From NCBI RefSeq assembly GCF_017813365.1, contig NZ_JAGIZA010000013.1, positions 62,001 through 126,000 of the forward strand: a DNA stretch of 64,000 nt, read 5' to 3'. The notes beneath the pieces were generated by a model that was not told where the DNA came from, did no database searches, and saw only the letters and a list, made by a program, of their open reading frames with translations. The DNA is from Roseomonas indoligenes. GTDB taxonomy: Bacteria; Pseudomonadota; Alphaproteobacteria; Acetobacterales; Acetobacteraceae. Positions within the stretch are counted from its first letter, which is position 1; each line of letters starts with the position of its first letter. The position numbers were made by a program, and so were the translations under genes. Shown here piece by piece: positions 16,920-25,097 of the stretch.

Positions 16920-17270
16920 TCAGGGCTGGACCTGGACGTAGAGGCGGTTGGCGAGCACCTGAACGTCGTAGCGCCGCAGCTCCTCGTGGCGGCGGGGGAT
17001 CCAGCCCTCAGGTGTCAGCTCGTAGCCGACGCTCGTCATCGTCGCGTAGCAGATCACCGCGTTGGCCCGGTCGGTGGGCGCCTCCACGGCGCTTCCGTCC
17101 ACGATCCGGTTGTACTGGTTCCACTGGCGCACCGTGCGGGCCACGATCCGGATGACCTCGTCGCGGCCGCAGAGAAGGCTGGGGGTCGCGCTCGCCTCCG
17201 GGGCGGCCGCCAGGTTGCCCGCCGTCGCGCCCATGATGGCGAGGATCGCCGTTCGCAGCCCAGATCGCAT
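16920..17270 (-). CDS. Small exported protein of unknown function
   Basis: The 116-residue product has a signal peptide (MRSGLRTAILAIMGATAGNLAAAPEASA), then a mature domain with two cysteines, at LLCGRDEVIRIV and AVICYATMTSVGYEL, which could form a disulphide. The C-terminal part reads RRHEELRRYDVQVLANRLYVQV. A purine-rich AGGGGGG precedes the ATG. It follows gspO on the same strand with a 62-bp gap and could be a periplasmic accessory of the secretion locus, but I know no family and this is only positional. Confidence 0.6.
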   Translation of the reverse strand: MRSGLRTAILAIMGATAGNLAAAPEASATPSLLCGRDEVIRIVARTVRQWNQYNRIVDGSAVEAPTDRANAVICYATMTSVGYELTPEGWIPRRHEELRRYDVQVLANRLYVQVQP

Positions 17271-17332
17271 CGAAACGCCCCCCTGCCTCAACCCATCTTG
17301 CCGCGTCGGGAAGGCAGGTCGCAATCCGCCTC

Positions 17333-18106
17333 CTACCCCGTCAGCGCCCCGCCGTGGAGCCTGACCAGCAGGAGTCCGAAGGCCAGACCGGGGCCGAAGG
17401 GCAGGCTCGTCGTGGCCCCCAGCGGCTCCCCCGGCCGGCGGCGGACCAGGGCTGTGGCCAAGCCCGCCAGCGCGGCGATCACCACCACAGCGTCCAGCCC
17501 TTGCCACCCGACCCAGGCCCCTGCCGCCGCCAGCAACTTGGCATCGCCTCCGCCCAGCCCTTCCCGGCCCCGCCATGCCCGGTAGGCAAGGGCGACGAGG
17601 CGGAAGGCCGCGTAGCCGAGGACGGCCCCGATCGCGTGGTCCGTCAGGGCCCAGGGCTCCAGCGCCAGGGTGGCGCCCAGGCCGCCGACCACCAGCGGCA
17701 GGGTCAGCACATCCGGCAGCCGCCCGTGCTCCAGGTCGATCCAGGCGAGGGCCAGAAGCGTCCAGCCGAGCGCGAGATCCGCCCAGAGGCGCCCCGGCCC
17801 CGCATCGCCGGGGGCCAGCACGGCCCCGAGGACCACCCAGAGCGCCACCCCGAGCGCGGCCAGCTCCACCTTCCAGTGAAAGGACGGAATGGGGGCCGCG
17901 CAGCCCCGGCAGCGCCCGCGCAGGGCGGCGTGGCTGACGAGCGGCACAAGATCGAGGGCCCCTAGATTTCGCCCACAGGCCTCGCATCTGGAGCGGGAGA
18001 GAGCGACCGGCTCGCCGCGCGGGAGCCGGCGGATCAGGACGCCAAGAAAGCTACCGACGAAGGGCGCCAGGAAGAGCGGAGCGAGCCATTCTGGCCAAGC
18101 CGTCAT
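17333..18106 (-). CDS. gspO: Prepilin peptidase / N-methyltransferase of type II secretion
   Basis: Inner-membrane aspartyl protease that cleaves and N-methylates pseudopilins. The 257-residue protein begins with FLAPFVGSFLGVLIRRLPRGE, has the zinc-type tetracysteine loop (CEACGRN ... GRCRGCAAPIP) of the methyltransferase domain, and the two catalytic aspartates in LAWIDLEHGRLPD near residue 123 and GGGDAKLL near 188 (the GxGD motif). Its substrates are the pseudopilins encoded at 21161-22630, 27438-28277 and 28299-28712. It is divergent from the gsp operon. The ATG at 18106 opens directly on the first membrane helix. Confidence 0.93.
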   Translation of the reverse strand: MTAWPEWLAPLFLAPFVGSFLGVLIRRLPRGEPVALSRSRCEACGRNLGALDLVPLVSHAALRGRCRGCAAPIPSFHWKVELAALGVALWVVLGAVLAPGDAGPGRLWADLALGWTLLALAWIDLEHGRLPDVLTLPLVVGGLGATLALEPWALTDHAIGAVLGYAAFRLVALAYRAWRGREGLGGGDAKLLAAAGAWVGWQGLDAVVVIAALAGLATALVRRRPGEPLGATTSLPFGPGLAFGLLLVRLHGGALTG

Positions 18107-18187
18107 TCCCGCCCCTTCCCCTGTGGTTACCCCAGGTGGCCGCCCCGGCCACTTGCGCCCGCCCGGCCGCGTGGTTACCTCGGCGGA

Positions 18188-19939
18188 ATGCCGGAAGGTG
18201 CCCGCACCCTTATGCCATCGGCGACCGCGACCTTCGAGCCCGTCGCCACCGAAGGCCCGGTCGACGAGGCGGAGGCGCTCCTCGCGCTGCTGGTCGCGGC
18301 GGGCCGATGCGACCCCCGGGCGGTGGAGCGCGCGCGCGGCATGGCGGCCGGCACGGGCCGGCGGGCCGATGCCCTCCTCGTCCAGCTCGGCCTCGTCACG
18401 GAACGGGAACTGGCCCAGGGCTTCGCCGACCTGCTCGGCCTGCCCCTCGCCCTGCCCGCCCGGTACCCCACCGAGCCCGTGCTGCCGGACCGGCTGGCCG
18501 TCCGCTTCCTGCGCCAGGCGCGTGCCCTGCCGCTGGCGCTGGACGGCGGCACGCTCTCCATCGCTCTGGCCGATCCGCTGGACCGTTTCACCCCTTCGGC
18601 GGTCGCCGCCGCGACCGGACACGCCGTCGCGGTCGAGGTCGCGGTGCCGGTGGAGCTGGAGGCCGCGCTCGACCGCCTCTACCCCGACGCCCCCGCCGCC
18701 GCGCCGGAGGGAGAAGGCGAGGACGGCCCGCTGGAGGAGGATGCCGAGCGGCTGAAGGACCTGGCGAGCGAGGCGCCGGTGATCCGGCTGGTGAACGGGG
18801 TCATCGCGCGCGCGGTCGAGACTCGGGCCTCCGACATTCATATCGAGCCCTTCGAGGACCGCCTCCGCATCCGCTACCGGCAGGACGGCGTGCTGGTGGA
18901 GGCCGAGCCGCCGCCCGCCCGGATGGCGGCCGCCATTGTCTCCCGCATCAAGATCATGGCGCGGCTGGACATCGCGCAGCGCCAGATGCCGCAGGACGGC
19001 CGCATCAAGCTGGCCGTCCGCGGGCAGGAGATCGACTTCCGCGTCGCCACCATCCCCTCCCTGCACGGGGAGACGGTGGTGATGCGCGTGCTGGACCGCA
19101 GCGCGGTGGCGCTCGACTACGAGGCGCTCGGCCTCGCGCCCGGCGTCGTGGCGCGCTTCCGCGCGGCGCTGGAGCTGCCGAACGGTATCGTCCTCGTCAG
19201 CGGGCCGACGGGATCGGGCAAGACCACCACGCTCTACACCGGCCTGCTCGGGCTCAACTCCGTGGAGCGCAAGGTCGTCACGATCGAGGACCCGATCGAG
19301 TACCAGCTTCAGGGCATCGTGCAGAGCCAGGTGAAGCCGGGCATCGACCTCACCTTCGCCTCCCTCCTCCGCGCGGAGCTGCGTCACAACCCCGATGTGA
19401 TCATGGTCGGCGAGATCCGCGACGGCGAGACCGCGCAGATCGCGGTGCAGGCCGCGCTGACCGGCCATCTTGTGCTGTCCACCGTGCATACGAACTCGGC
19501 GGCGGCCACCATCGCCCGGCTGCGCGACATGGGGCTGGAGGACTATCTGCTGACCGCGGTGCTGCGCGGCGTCCTGGCGCAGCGCCTCGTCCGCCGCCTC
19601 TGCACCCATTGCCGCCGGGCCGAGGAGGCGCCGGAGGCGGTGGTGGAGCGCTTCGACCTGCGGCGCCGCGCGCCCTCCGGCCCGATCCGCCTCTGGCATC
19701 CCGTGGGGTGCGAGCACTGCCGCAACACCGGCTATCGCGGCCGCATGGCGGTGGCCGAGTTCCTGGAGCCGGACGCAGCGATCGAGCGCCTGATTCTCGA
19801 CCGCGCCGACGGAACGGCGATCGAGCGCGCCGCGGTGGCGAGCGGCATGGTGCCGATGCTCGACGCCGGGCTGGACGCGGCGCTGTCCGGCGAGACGACG
19901 CTCGAGGATGTCCTCCGCAGCATTCGCGCCGACGCCTGA
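18188..19939 (+). CDS. gspE: Type II secretion ATPase GspE
   Basis: Cytoplasmic hexameric ATPase that drives pseudopilus assembly. At 583 residues it has the N-terminal GspE domain (ALLVQLGLVTERELAQGFADLL), the N2 block SEAPVIRLVNGVIARAVETRASDIHIEP, Walker A SGPTGSGKTTTLY near residue 345, Asp box VTIEDPIEYQL, Walker B DVIMVGEIRDGETA, His box TGHLVLSTVHTN, and the zinc tetracysteine CTHC ... CEHC near residue 480. It overlaps gspF by TGATG. A second in-frame ATG at 18212 is also possible as start. Confidence 0.95.
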   Translation: MPEGARTLMPSATATFEPVATEGPVDEAEALLALLVAAGRCDPRAVERARGMAAGTGRRADALLVQLGLVTERELAQGFADLLGLPLALPARYPTEPVLPDRLAVRFLRQARALPLALDGGTLSIALADPLDRFTPSAVAAATGHAVAVEVAVPVELEAALDRLYPDAPAAAPEGEGEDGPLEEDAERLKDLASEAPVIRLVNGVIARAVETRASDIHIEPFEDRLRIRYRQDGVLVEAEPPPARMAAAIVSRIKIMARLDIAQRQMPQDGRIKLAVRGQEIDFRVATIPSLHGETVVMRVLDRSAVALDYEALGLAPGVVARFRAALELPNGIVLVSGPTGSGKTTTLYTGLLGLNSVERKVVTIEDPIEYQLQGIVQSQVKPGIDLTFASLLRAELRHNPDVIMVGEIRDGETAQIAVQAALTGHLVLSTVHTNSAAATIARLRDMGLEDYLLTAVLRGVLAQRLVRRLCTHCRRAEEAPEAVVERFDLRRRAPSGPIRLWHPVGCEHCRNTGYRGRMAVAEFLEPDAAIERLILDRADGTAIERAAVASGMVPMLDAGLDAALSGETTLEDVLRSIRADA

Positions 19940-21159
19940 TGCCGGCCTTCCGCTACACCGCCGTCACGCCCGCCGGCGAGTTGCGGCAAGGCGTGATGGA
20001 GGCGGCCGACGAGGCGGCCGTGATCCGCCGCCTCCAGGGCGAGGGCGCGATCCCCATGAAGGCCGAGCCCGACACGGGCGGGCGGCTGCGGAGCCTGCTG
20101 GATACGCCGCTCGGCGGCGGATCGGGCGTCTCCCGCCAGGAGGTGACGGACTTCACCCGCGGCCTCGCCGTGATGCTCGGCGCGGGGCTCGACCTGGACC
20201 GCTCCCTCCGCTTCCTCGTGGAGACGGCGCCGAGCCGCCGCGTGGCCGCGCTGCTGGACGCGCTGCGGGCCACGGTGCGGGACGGTGCCTCCCTTACCAC
20301 CGCGCTCTCGCGCCACCCCGGCACCTTCCCGCCGCTCTATGTCGGCATGGTCCGTGCGGGGGAGGTCGGCGGGCGGCTGGCGCCGACGCTGGAGCGGCTG
20401 GCCGGGCTGCTGGAGCGCCAGCGCGCCCTGGCCGCCGGCATCCGTTCCGCCATGATCTACCCGTCGATCCTGCTGGTGGCGGCGATCGGCTCCATCGCCC
20501 TGCTGCTCACCTCCGTGCTGCCGCAGTTCGTGCCCCTGTTCGAGCAGAACGGCGCCTCGCTGCCCGCCTCCACCCAGTTCCTCGTCGATGCCGGGCACGC
20601 CGTCTCCGCCTACGGCCTCTACGGGCTGCTGGCGCTGCTGGCCGCCTTTCTGATCTTCCGCGCCGCCATGCGCCAGCCCGGGCCTCGGCTGGCGCGGGAC
20701 CGGCTGCTGCTGCGGGTGCCGGTGCTGGGCGGGCTGATCCGGGACGTGCTGGCGGCGCGCTTCGGCCGCGCGCTGGGCACGCTGCTGGTGAACGGCGTGC
20801 CGTTGATCGGCGCGATGGAGGTGGCGCGCGGCACCCTCGGCAACCGCGAGGCGGAGGAGGTGGTGGACCGCGCCGCCCTGACCGCGCGCGGGGGCGAGGA
20901 CCTCTCGGCGGTGCTCCAGGCCTCCCGCGTCTTCCCGCCGCGGCTGACGGTGCTGCTGCGGCTGGGCCACGAGACGGCGCAGCTCGGCCCCATGGCCCTG
21001 CGCGCGGCGGAGATCCATGAGGAGGCGGCACGGCTGGGGATGGAGCGCATGGTGTCCCTGCTCGTGCCGGCCATCACCATCCTCATGGGCGGGGTCATCG
21101 CGGGGATCGTGTCGTCGCTCCTGCTCGCCATGCTCAGCCTCAACGATCTCGCCGGCTAG
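19939..21159 (+). CDS. gspF: Type II secretion inner-membrane platform protein GspF
   Basis: Polytopic platform protein that couples GspE to pseudopilin assembly. The 406-residue protein begins MPAFRYTAVTPAGELRQGVMEA, has two cytoplasmic T2SSF repeats (TDFTRGLAVMLGAGLDLDRSL and AARFGRALGTLLVNGVPLIGAM), and membrane segments at about residues 170-195, 220-240 and 375-400. GEVGGRLAPTLERLA and GHETAQLGPMAL are family motifs. Its ATG overlaps the gspE stop, so translation is coupled. Confidence 0.94.
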   Translation: MPAFRYTAVTPAGELRQGVMEAADEAAVIRRLQGEGAIPMKAEPDTGGRLRSLLDTPLGGGSGVSRQEVTDFTRGLAVMLGAGLDLDRSLRFLVETAPSRRVAALLDALRATVRDGASLTTALSRHPGTFPPLYVGMVRAGEVGGRLAPTLERLAGLLERQRALAAGIRSAMIYPSILLVAAIGSIALLLTSVLPQFVPLFEQNGASLPASTQFLVDAGHAVSAYGLYGLLALLAAFLIFRAAMRQPGPRLARDRLLLRVPVLGGLIRDVLAARFGRALGTLLVNGVPLIGAMEVARGTLGNREAEEVVDRAALTARGGEDLSAVLQASRVFPPRLTVLLRLGHETAQLGPMALRAAEIHEEAARLGMERMVSLLVPAITILMGGVIAGIVSSLLLAMLSLNDLAG

Positions 21160-21160
21160 G

Positions 21161-21613
21161 ATGGGCGCCTCGCGCCAGGCCGGCTTCACGCTGATCGAGG
21201 TGCTGGTCGTCCTGGCCGTGATCGGCCTCGCCCTCGGCATCGTCGCCGGGCGGGGTCCGGCGCGCAGCCCGGCGCTGGAGGCGCGGGAGGCGGCGGGGGA
21301 GGTCGCCCTCGCCCTGCGGCAGGCCCGCGGCCTCGCCATCGCCAGCAACCGCCGCGTGATCTTCGTCCTGGATGTCGCCCGGCACGCCTACCGGGTTGAT
21401 AACGGCCCGGTGCGCCCCCTCCCCGCCGCCCTCGACCTCGCCATGACCGCCGCCGTCGGCGAGGCGGGGGAGAGCCGCACGGCGACGGGTATCGGCTTCT
21501 CGCCCGATGGCAGTTCCTCGGGCGGGCGCATCCGGCTCGCCGCCGGCGCGGTGCGGCGCGTCGTCGCCGTGGACTGGCTGACCGGCCGGGTGAGCGTCGC
21601 CGATGCGCCCTGA
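21161..21613 (+). CDS. gspH: Minor pseudopilin GspH
   Basis: Type IV-pilin-like protein with the prepilin cleavage site QAG^FTLIEVLVVLAVIGLAL at residues 6-25, cut by GspO after the glycine. The 150-residue length and the block EVALALRQARGLAIASNRRVIF are typical of GspH. It begins 1 nt after the gspF stop and overlaps gspI. Confidence 0.9.
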   Translation: MGASRQAGFTLIEVLVVLAVIGLALGIVAGRGPARSPALEAREAAGEVALALRQARGLAIASNRRVIFVLDVARHAYRVDNGPVRPLPAALDLAMTAAVGEAGESRTATGIGFSPDGSSSGGRIRLAAGAVRRVVAVDWLTGRVSVADAP

Positions 21614-22007
21614 CCGGGACGGCGGCTTCACGCTGCTCGAGGTGCTGATCGCCTTCCTGATCGCCGCCATGGCGCTGGCGGTGCTCTTCCGGACGGCGGT
21701 GGAAGGCCAGGCGGCGGCGACCACGGCCGCCCGCTACCAGGAGGCCCTCTCCCGCGCCCGCTCCCGCCTCGCCGCCGTGGATTCCATCCCCCTCCAGGCC
21801 GGGGATCAGAGCGGCGATGACGGCGGGGGCTACCGCTGGCGCACCCGCGTCGCCTCCGTGGCCGAGGGCGCGCCGGTTCGCGAGGGGCCGCCCTCGCCCG
21901 CCCTCTACGCCGTCGCGGTTGCCATTGCCTGGGGCGAGGGAAGCGGCGCGCGCAGCGTGCAACTGGAGACCCGGCGGCTGGGCCCGCCGGCGCCGCGGCC
22001 GCCATGA
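21603..22007 (+). CDS. gspI: Minor pseudopilin GspI
   Basis: A 134-residue pseudopilin with cleavage site DGG^FTLLEVLIAFLIAAMALAV, then EALSRARSRLAAVDSIPLQAGDQSG and a YRWRTRV block, both typical of GspI. It overlaps gspH by 11 nt and gspJ by 4 nt (ATGA). GspI is thought to sit in the tip complex with GspJ and GspK. Confidence 0.9.
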   Translation: MRPDRDGGFTLLEVLIAFLIAAMALAVLFRTAVEGQAAATTAARYQEALSRARSRLAAVDSIPLQAGDQSGDDGGGYRWRTRVASVAEGAPVREGPPSPALYAVAVAIAWGEGSGARSVQLETRRLGPPAPRPP

Positions 22008-22630
22008 GGCGCCCGCCCCCTCGTGAGGAACCGGTCCGCGATCGTGGCTTCACGCTGCTGGAGGTCCTCGTCGCCCTCGTCGTGCTCGGCTTCCTGATGG
22101 CCGGCCTGACCCAGGGCACGCGCTTCGGCCTGCGCGCGCTGGATCGCCAGGCCGCCCGCGCCGCCACGGCCGGCGACCTGGACGCGGTAGATCGCGTGCT
22201 GCGCCGGCTGGTGGAGGGGATGGACGCCGGGAACGCCCGCGAGCCGCCCGAAGTGGAGGGCGGCCGCGCGGCGCTGCGGATGGTCACCGATCTCGGCGCC
22301 GCCGCGGCCGCGCTCGGCGACGGCGCGGCCGAAGTTGCGCTGGCGGCGGAGGGCGGGCGCCTCGTGATGCGCTGGCGCCCGGCGCGTCACGTCACCCCCA
22401 CGGCGGCGGCGCCGACCCCGCGCCGCGCGGTGCTGCTGGAGGGCGTGGCCGGGCTCCAGATCTCCTACTGGGGCATCCCCGAAGGCGGCGGCGCCCCGGG
22501 CTGGCAGGGCGAGTGGTCGGGCCAGGCGCTACCGGGCCTCGTGCGGTTCCGGCTGGTCTTCCCCGCCGGTAGCGGACGGCGCTGGCCCGACATCGTGGCG
22601 GCACCCCGGCGGGAGCGGGACGGCACCTAG
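22004..22630 (+). CDS. gspJ: Minor pseudopilin GspJ
   Basis: A 208-residue pseudopilin with cleavage site DRG^FTLLEVLVALVVLGFLMAG after a basic N-terminus. The C-terminal half carries LLEGVAGLQISYWG and LVRFRLVFPAG, as in GspJ. It is the largest of the minor pseudopilins in this group apart from GspK. The start overlaps the gspI stop. Confidence 0.9.
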   Translation: MRRPPPREEPVRDRGFTLLEVLVALVVLGFLMAGLTQGTRFGLRALDRQAARAATAGDLDAVDRVLRRLVEGMDAGNAREPPEVEGGRAALRMVTDLGAAAAALGDGAAEVALAAEGGRLVMRWRPARHVTPTAAAPTPRRAVLLEGVAGLQISYWGIPEGGGAPGWQGEWSGQALPGLVRFRLVFPAGSGRRWPDIVAAPRRERDGT

Positions 22631-22702
22631 GGGCACGGCGTGTCCGTAGCCTTGCCAGATGCGCCGGTATAGGTTTCCCCAGCGTGGGTTGGGGACGTTC
22701 GC

Positions 22703-23749
22703 GTGGGACTGGTGGGGGACGTGGCGGTCTGGTGGACCGGACAGATGCGCGAGCTTCTGTCCGCCGGCATGCGGCCATCCGAGGACCGCTCGGACGCGCT
22801 GATCGCGACGCTCCAGCCGGCCGACGCCTCTCTCTCCCTCTCCCGGCGGAGACGTGGGCGGGAAAGTCCTGCCGGCGCCTTCTCCATCGATCCTGCCGGG
22901 GCCACCGCGCTCCGCCGTCAGCTCGGACCCGGGCGACGGGCGCCTCGCCTGCTGCTCCGGGTGCCGCCCGCCCTCGTGCTGGAGCGCCCGGTGACCCTTC
23001 CCCTTGCCACGGAGGGAGAGCTGGACCGCGTCCTCGCCTATGAGCTGGACCGCCTCTCCCCCTTCCGGGCGGAGGAGGTGTTCTGGACCTATGCGGTCGA
23101 GGGGCGGGACACCTCGGCGGGCCAGATCCGCCTTCGCCTCGCCCTCGTTCCCCGCCAGGGGCTCGAGGCGGCCCTGGGAACGCTGCGCGCCGCGGGAATG
23201 CCGGCGGCGGGCCTCCTCGCGCCGCGCGGCTCCGGGGGGAGCTGGTCTTTCGGGCTGGAGGCACCCGGCACGGCACGGGAGCCGGCCGGCCGCCGCCTTG
23301 CCCTGCGCCTGGCCGTGGCCGGTTGCGCGGCGCTGGCCCTGGTCGCCGCGGCGCTGCCATTCCTTCGCCAGCAGCGGGCACTGGCGGCGGCCGAGGCACG
23401 CATCGCCGCGAGCCGGCCCGCCGTGACCGAGGTGGAGGCGCTGCGCCGCAGGACGGCCGAGCGCGCCGGCGGGAACGACGCGCTGTCCGCGGAGGCGGCC
23501 CGCCTCGGCCGCCCGCTGGAGGCGCTGGCGGCGCTGACCGCCATCCTGCCGGACGACACCTTCCTCACGGCCCTGACCCTGCGGCAGGGCGTGGCGACGC
23601 TGACGGGCCAGTCCGCCGGGGCGGCGCGGCTGATCGCTGCCCTTTCCGCCGATCCCTCCATCCGTTCGGCCGCCTTCGCCGCCCCCGTGACCCGCCAGGA
23701 GGGCGGGCGGGGCGAGGTCTTCACCATCCGGGTGGATTTCGGCGCGTGA
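22703..23749 (+). CDS. gspL: Type II secretion inner-membrane protein GspL
   Basis: Links the GspE ATPase to the periplasmic machinery. The 348-residue product has a cytoplasmic actin-like domain remnant (LLRVPPALVLERPVTLPLATEGELDRVLAYELDRLSPF), a single membrane helix at about residues 205-225, and a periplasmic PilN-like ferredoxin-fold part (PLEALAALTAILPDDTFLTALTL). The start is a GTG at 22703 after a 72-nt gap. The stop overlaps gspM by GTGA. gspK is not in its usual place before gspL; it lies after gspD. Confidence 0.87.
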   Translation: MGLVGDVAVWWTGQMRELLSAGMRPSEDRSDALIATLQPADASLSLSRRRRGRESPAGAFSIDPAGATALRRQLGPGRRAPRLLLRVPPALVLERPVTLPLATEGELDRVLAYELDRLSPFRAEEVFWTYAVEGRDTSAGQIRLRLALVPRQGLEAALGTLRAAGMPAAGLLAPRGSGGSWSFGLEAPGTAREPAGRRLALRLAVAGCAALALVAAALPFLRQQRALAAAEARIAASRPAVTEVEALRRRTAERAGGNDALSAEAARLGRPLEALAALTAILPDDTFLTALTLRQGVATLTGQSAGAARLIAALSADPSIRSAAFAAPVTRQEGGRGEVFTIRVDFGA

Positions 23750-24327
23750 CCTCCTCTGCCGCAGGCCTGCCGACGGGGACACGGGGGCGCGTGCTCGCGC
23801 TCGGCATCACGGTTCTGCTCCTCGCCGCAGTCTGGCTCGGCGCGGTGGCGCCGCTGCTGGACTGGCACGCGGCAAGGTCGGAGCGGCTGGCCCAGCGCAC
23901 CGCCCTGGCCGCGCGCATGGCGGCGGTGGCCGAGACGCTGCCCCGGCTGCGGCAGGAGGCCGTGGCCGTCGGGGGCGCTCCGCCCGCCCTGCTGGAGGGC
24001 ACATCGGATTCCCTCGCCGGCGCCGCCCTGCAGAGCCAGGTGCAGGAGATGGCCTCGCGCGCGGGCATCACGCTCGGCAGCGCCGAATTGCTGCCCGCCG
24101 AAGCGGCCGGCCGCTACCGCCGGCTCAGCCTTCGCCTCTCGGTCAACGGCTCCTGGCCCGCCCTCATCGCCCTGTTGCAGGCGCTGGAGGAGGGGACGCC
24201 GCGCATGCTGGTGGATGAGCTGCAGGTGAGGGACGCCCCTTCGATCGCGCCCGGCGCGGGGCGCCCGGTCGCCGCCAGCCTCACCGTGATCGCCTTCCGC
24301 GCGGGCGGCGAGGCACCGGCGCGGTGA
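23746..24327 (+). CDS. gspM: Type II secretion protein GspM
   Basis: A bitopic partner of GspL. The 193-residue protein has one membrane helix at about residues 12-32 (VLALGITVLLLAAVWLGAVAP), a coiled-coil region (RSERLAQRTALAARMAAVAETL) and a GspM_b-type periplasmic fold with LQSQVQEMASRAGI and LRLSVNGSWPALIALLQALE. The GTG start at 23746 overlaps the gspL stop, and its own stop overlaps the next gene by GTGA. Confidence 0.87.
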   Translation: MTSSAAGLPTGTRGRVLALGITVLLLAAVWLGAVAPLLDWHAARSERLAQRTALAARMAAVAETLPRLRQEAVAVGGAPPALLEGTSDSLAGAALQSQVQEMASRAGITLGSAELLPAEAAGRYRRLSLRLSVNGSWPALIALLQALEEGTPRMLVDELQVRDAPSIAPGAGRPVAASLTVIAFRAGGEAPAR

Positions 24328-25097
24328 GCCGTCTTCCCTTCCTTTTCCTCGGGCTGCTCGCCTCCGCCCTCACGGCGGCGATCCTTCTTCAGCTCGAGCC
24401 CAGCGAGGAAGCGGGGAACCTGCCCGAAGCCGCACCGCGCCGCGCGCCCGTCCAGGCGCCTGCCCCGGCTGCCGGCCAGCCCGGGCGCACGGCGGAATGG
24501 GTCGCGACGATCCTCGCCCGCCCTCTCCTCAGCCCGGACCGCCGCCCGGCGGCGCCCGGCACGGCGGCCGCGCGCCCGGCGGACACCGCACTGCCGCGGC
24601 TGACGGGCACGCTCGTCACACCCGCCGGGCGCAGCGCCATCTTCGCGGGCGGTTCCGCCCCCCTGGTGGTTCGGGAGGGCGGGCAGGTCGGCGCCTTCAC
24701 TGTTCGCCGGATCGAGCCAGGGCAGGTCACCTTGCAAGGCCCTGAGGGGCTCCGCACCCTGGGCCCCCGCTTCGATCCGAACCGGCCTGCGGCGGCCGGC
24801 ACGGGGGCGCCGGCCGGCACCGCGGCCCCGGCCCAATCCCAGCTGCCCCGGCCGCCAGGGCCGGCCGCCGGTACCGTTCCCGCCGGCGCCGGGGCATTGC
24901 CGCCGCTGCCCACCCCGGGAGGACCGCCGCTGCCGGCGCCTGGCGGGCCGGGGCTGCCGGATGCCCCTTCCCCCGAGGACCCGGGCGCGGCAGAAGGGGC
25001 CGTGCCTTTCGAGCAGAACGCCACCCCATCCGGAAGCGACATCCTGCGCAACGCGAACCGTCAATCCGACAGTGCAGGCCCGGGAGGCGTTCGGTGA
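24324..25097 (+). CDS. GspN/GspC-like type II secretion protein with Pro-rich tail
   Basis: The 257-residue product has an N-terminal membrane anchor (FLFLGLLASALTAAILLQL) and, at about residues 60-150, a homology-region-like domain: ILARPLLSPDRRP, LTGTLVTPAGRSAIFAGG, VVREGGQVGAFTVRRIEPGQVTLQGPEG. This resembles the periplasmic region of GspC that contacts the secretin, and proteins often named GspN in alphaproteobacteria. No separate gspC exists in the locus, so this is the likely functional equivalent. The last 100 residues are a proline-, glycine- and alanine-rich tail. It overlaps gspM and gspD. Confidence 0.75.
   Translation: MSRLPFLFLGLLASALTAAILLQLEPSEEAGNLPEAAPRRAPVQAPAPAAGQPGRTAEWVATILARPLLSPDRRPAAPGTAAARPADTALPRLTGTLVTPAGRSAIFAGGSAPLVVREGGQVGAFTVRRIEPGQVTLQGPEGLRTLGPRFDPNRPAAAGTGAPAGTAAPAQSQLPRPPGPAAGTVPAGAGALPPLPTPGGPPLPAPGGPGLPDAPSPEDPGAAEGAVPFEQNATPSGSDILRNANRQSDSAGPGGVR

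Noticed and set aside
15668-17155. 495-residue plus-strand frame opposite the FkbM gene
   Set aside because: No motifs, unusual composition, and it covers two well-supported minus-strand genes.
18110-19717. Minus-strand extension of the gspO frame across gspE
   Set aside because: The frame stays open because of GC-rich codon bias; the prepilin peptidase begins at 18106, and the rest is opposite a clear GspE.
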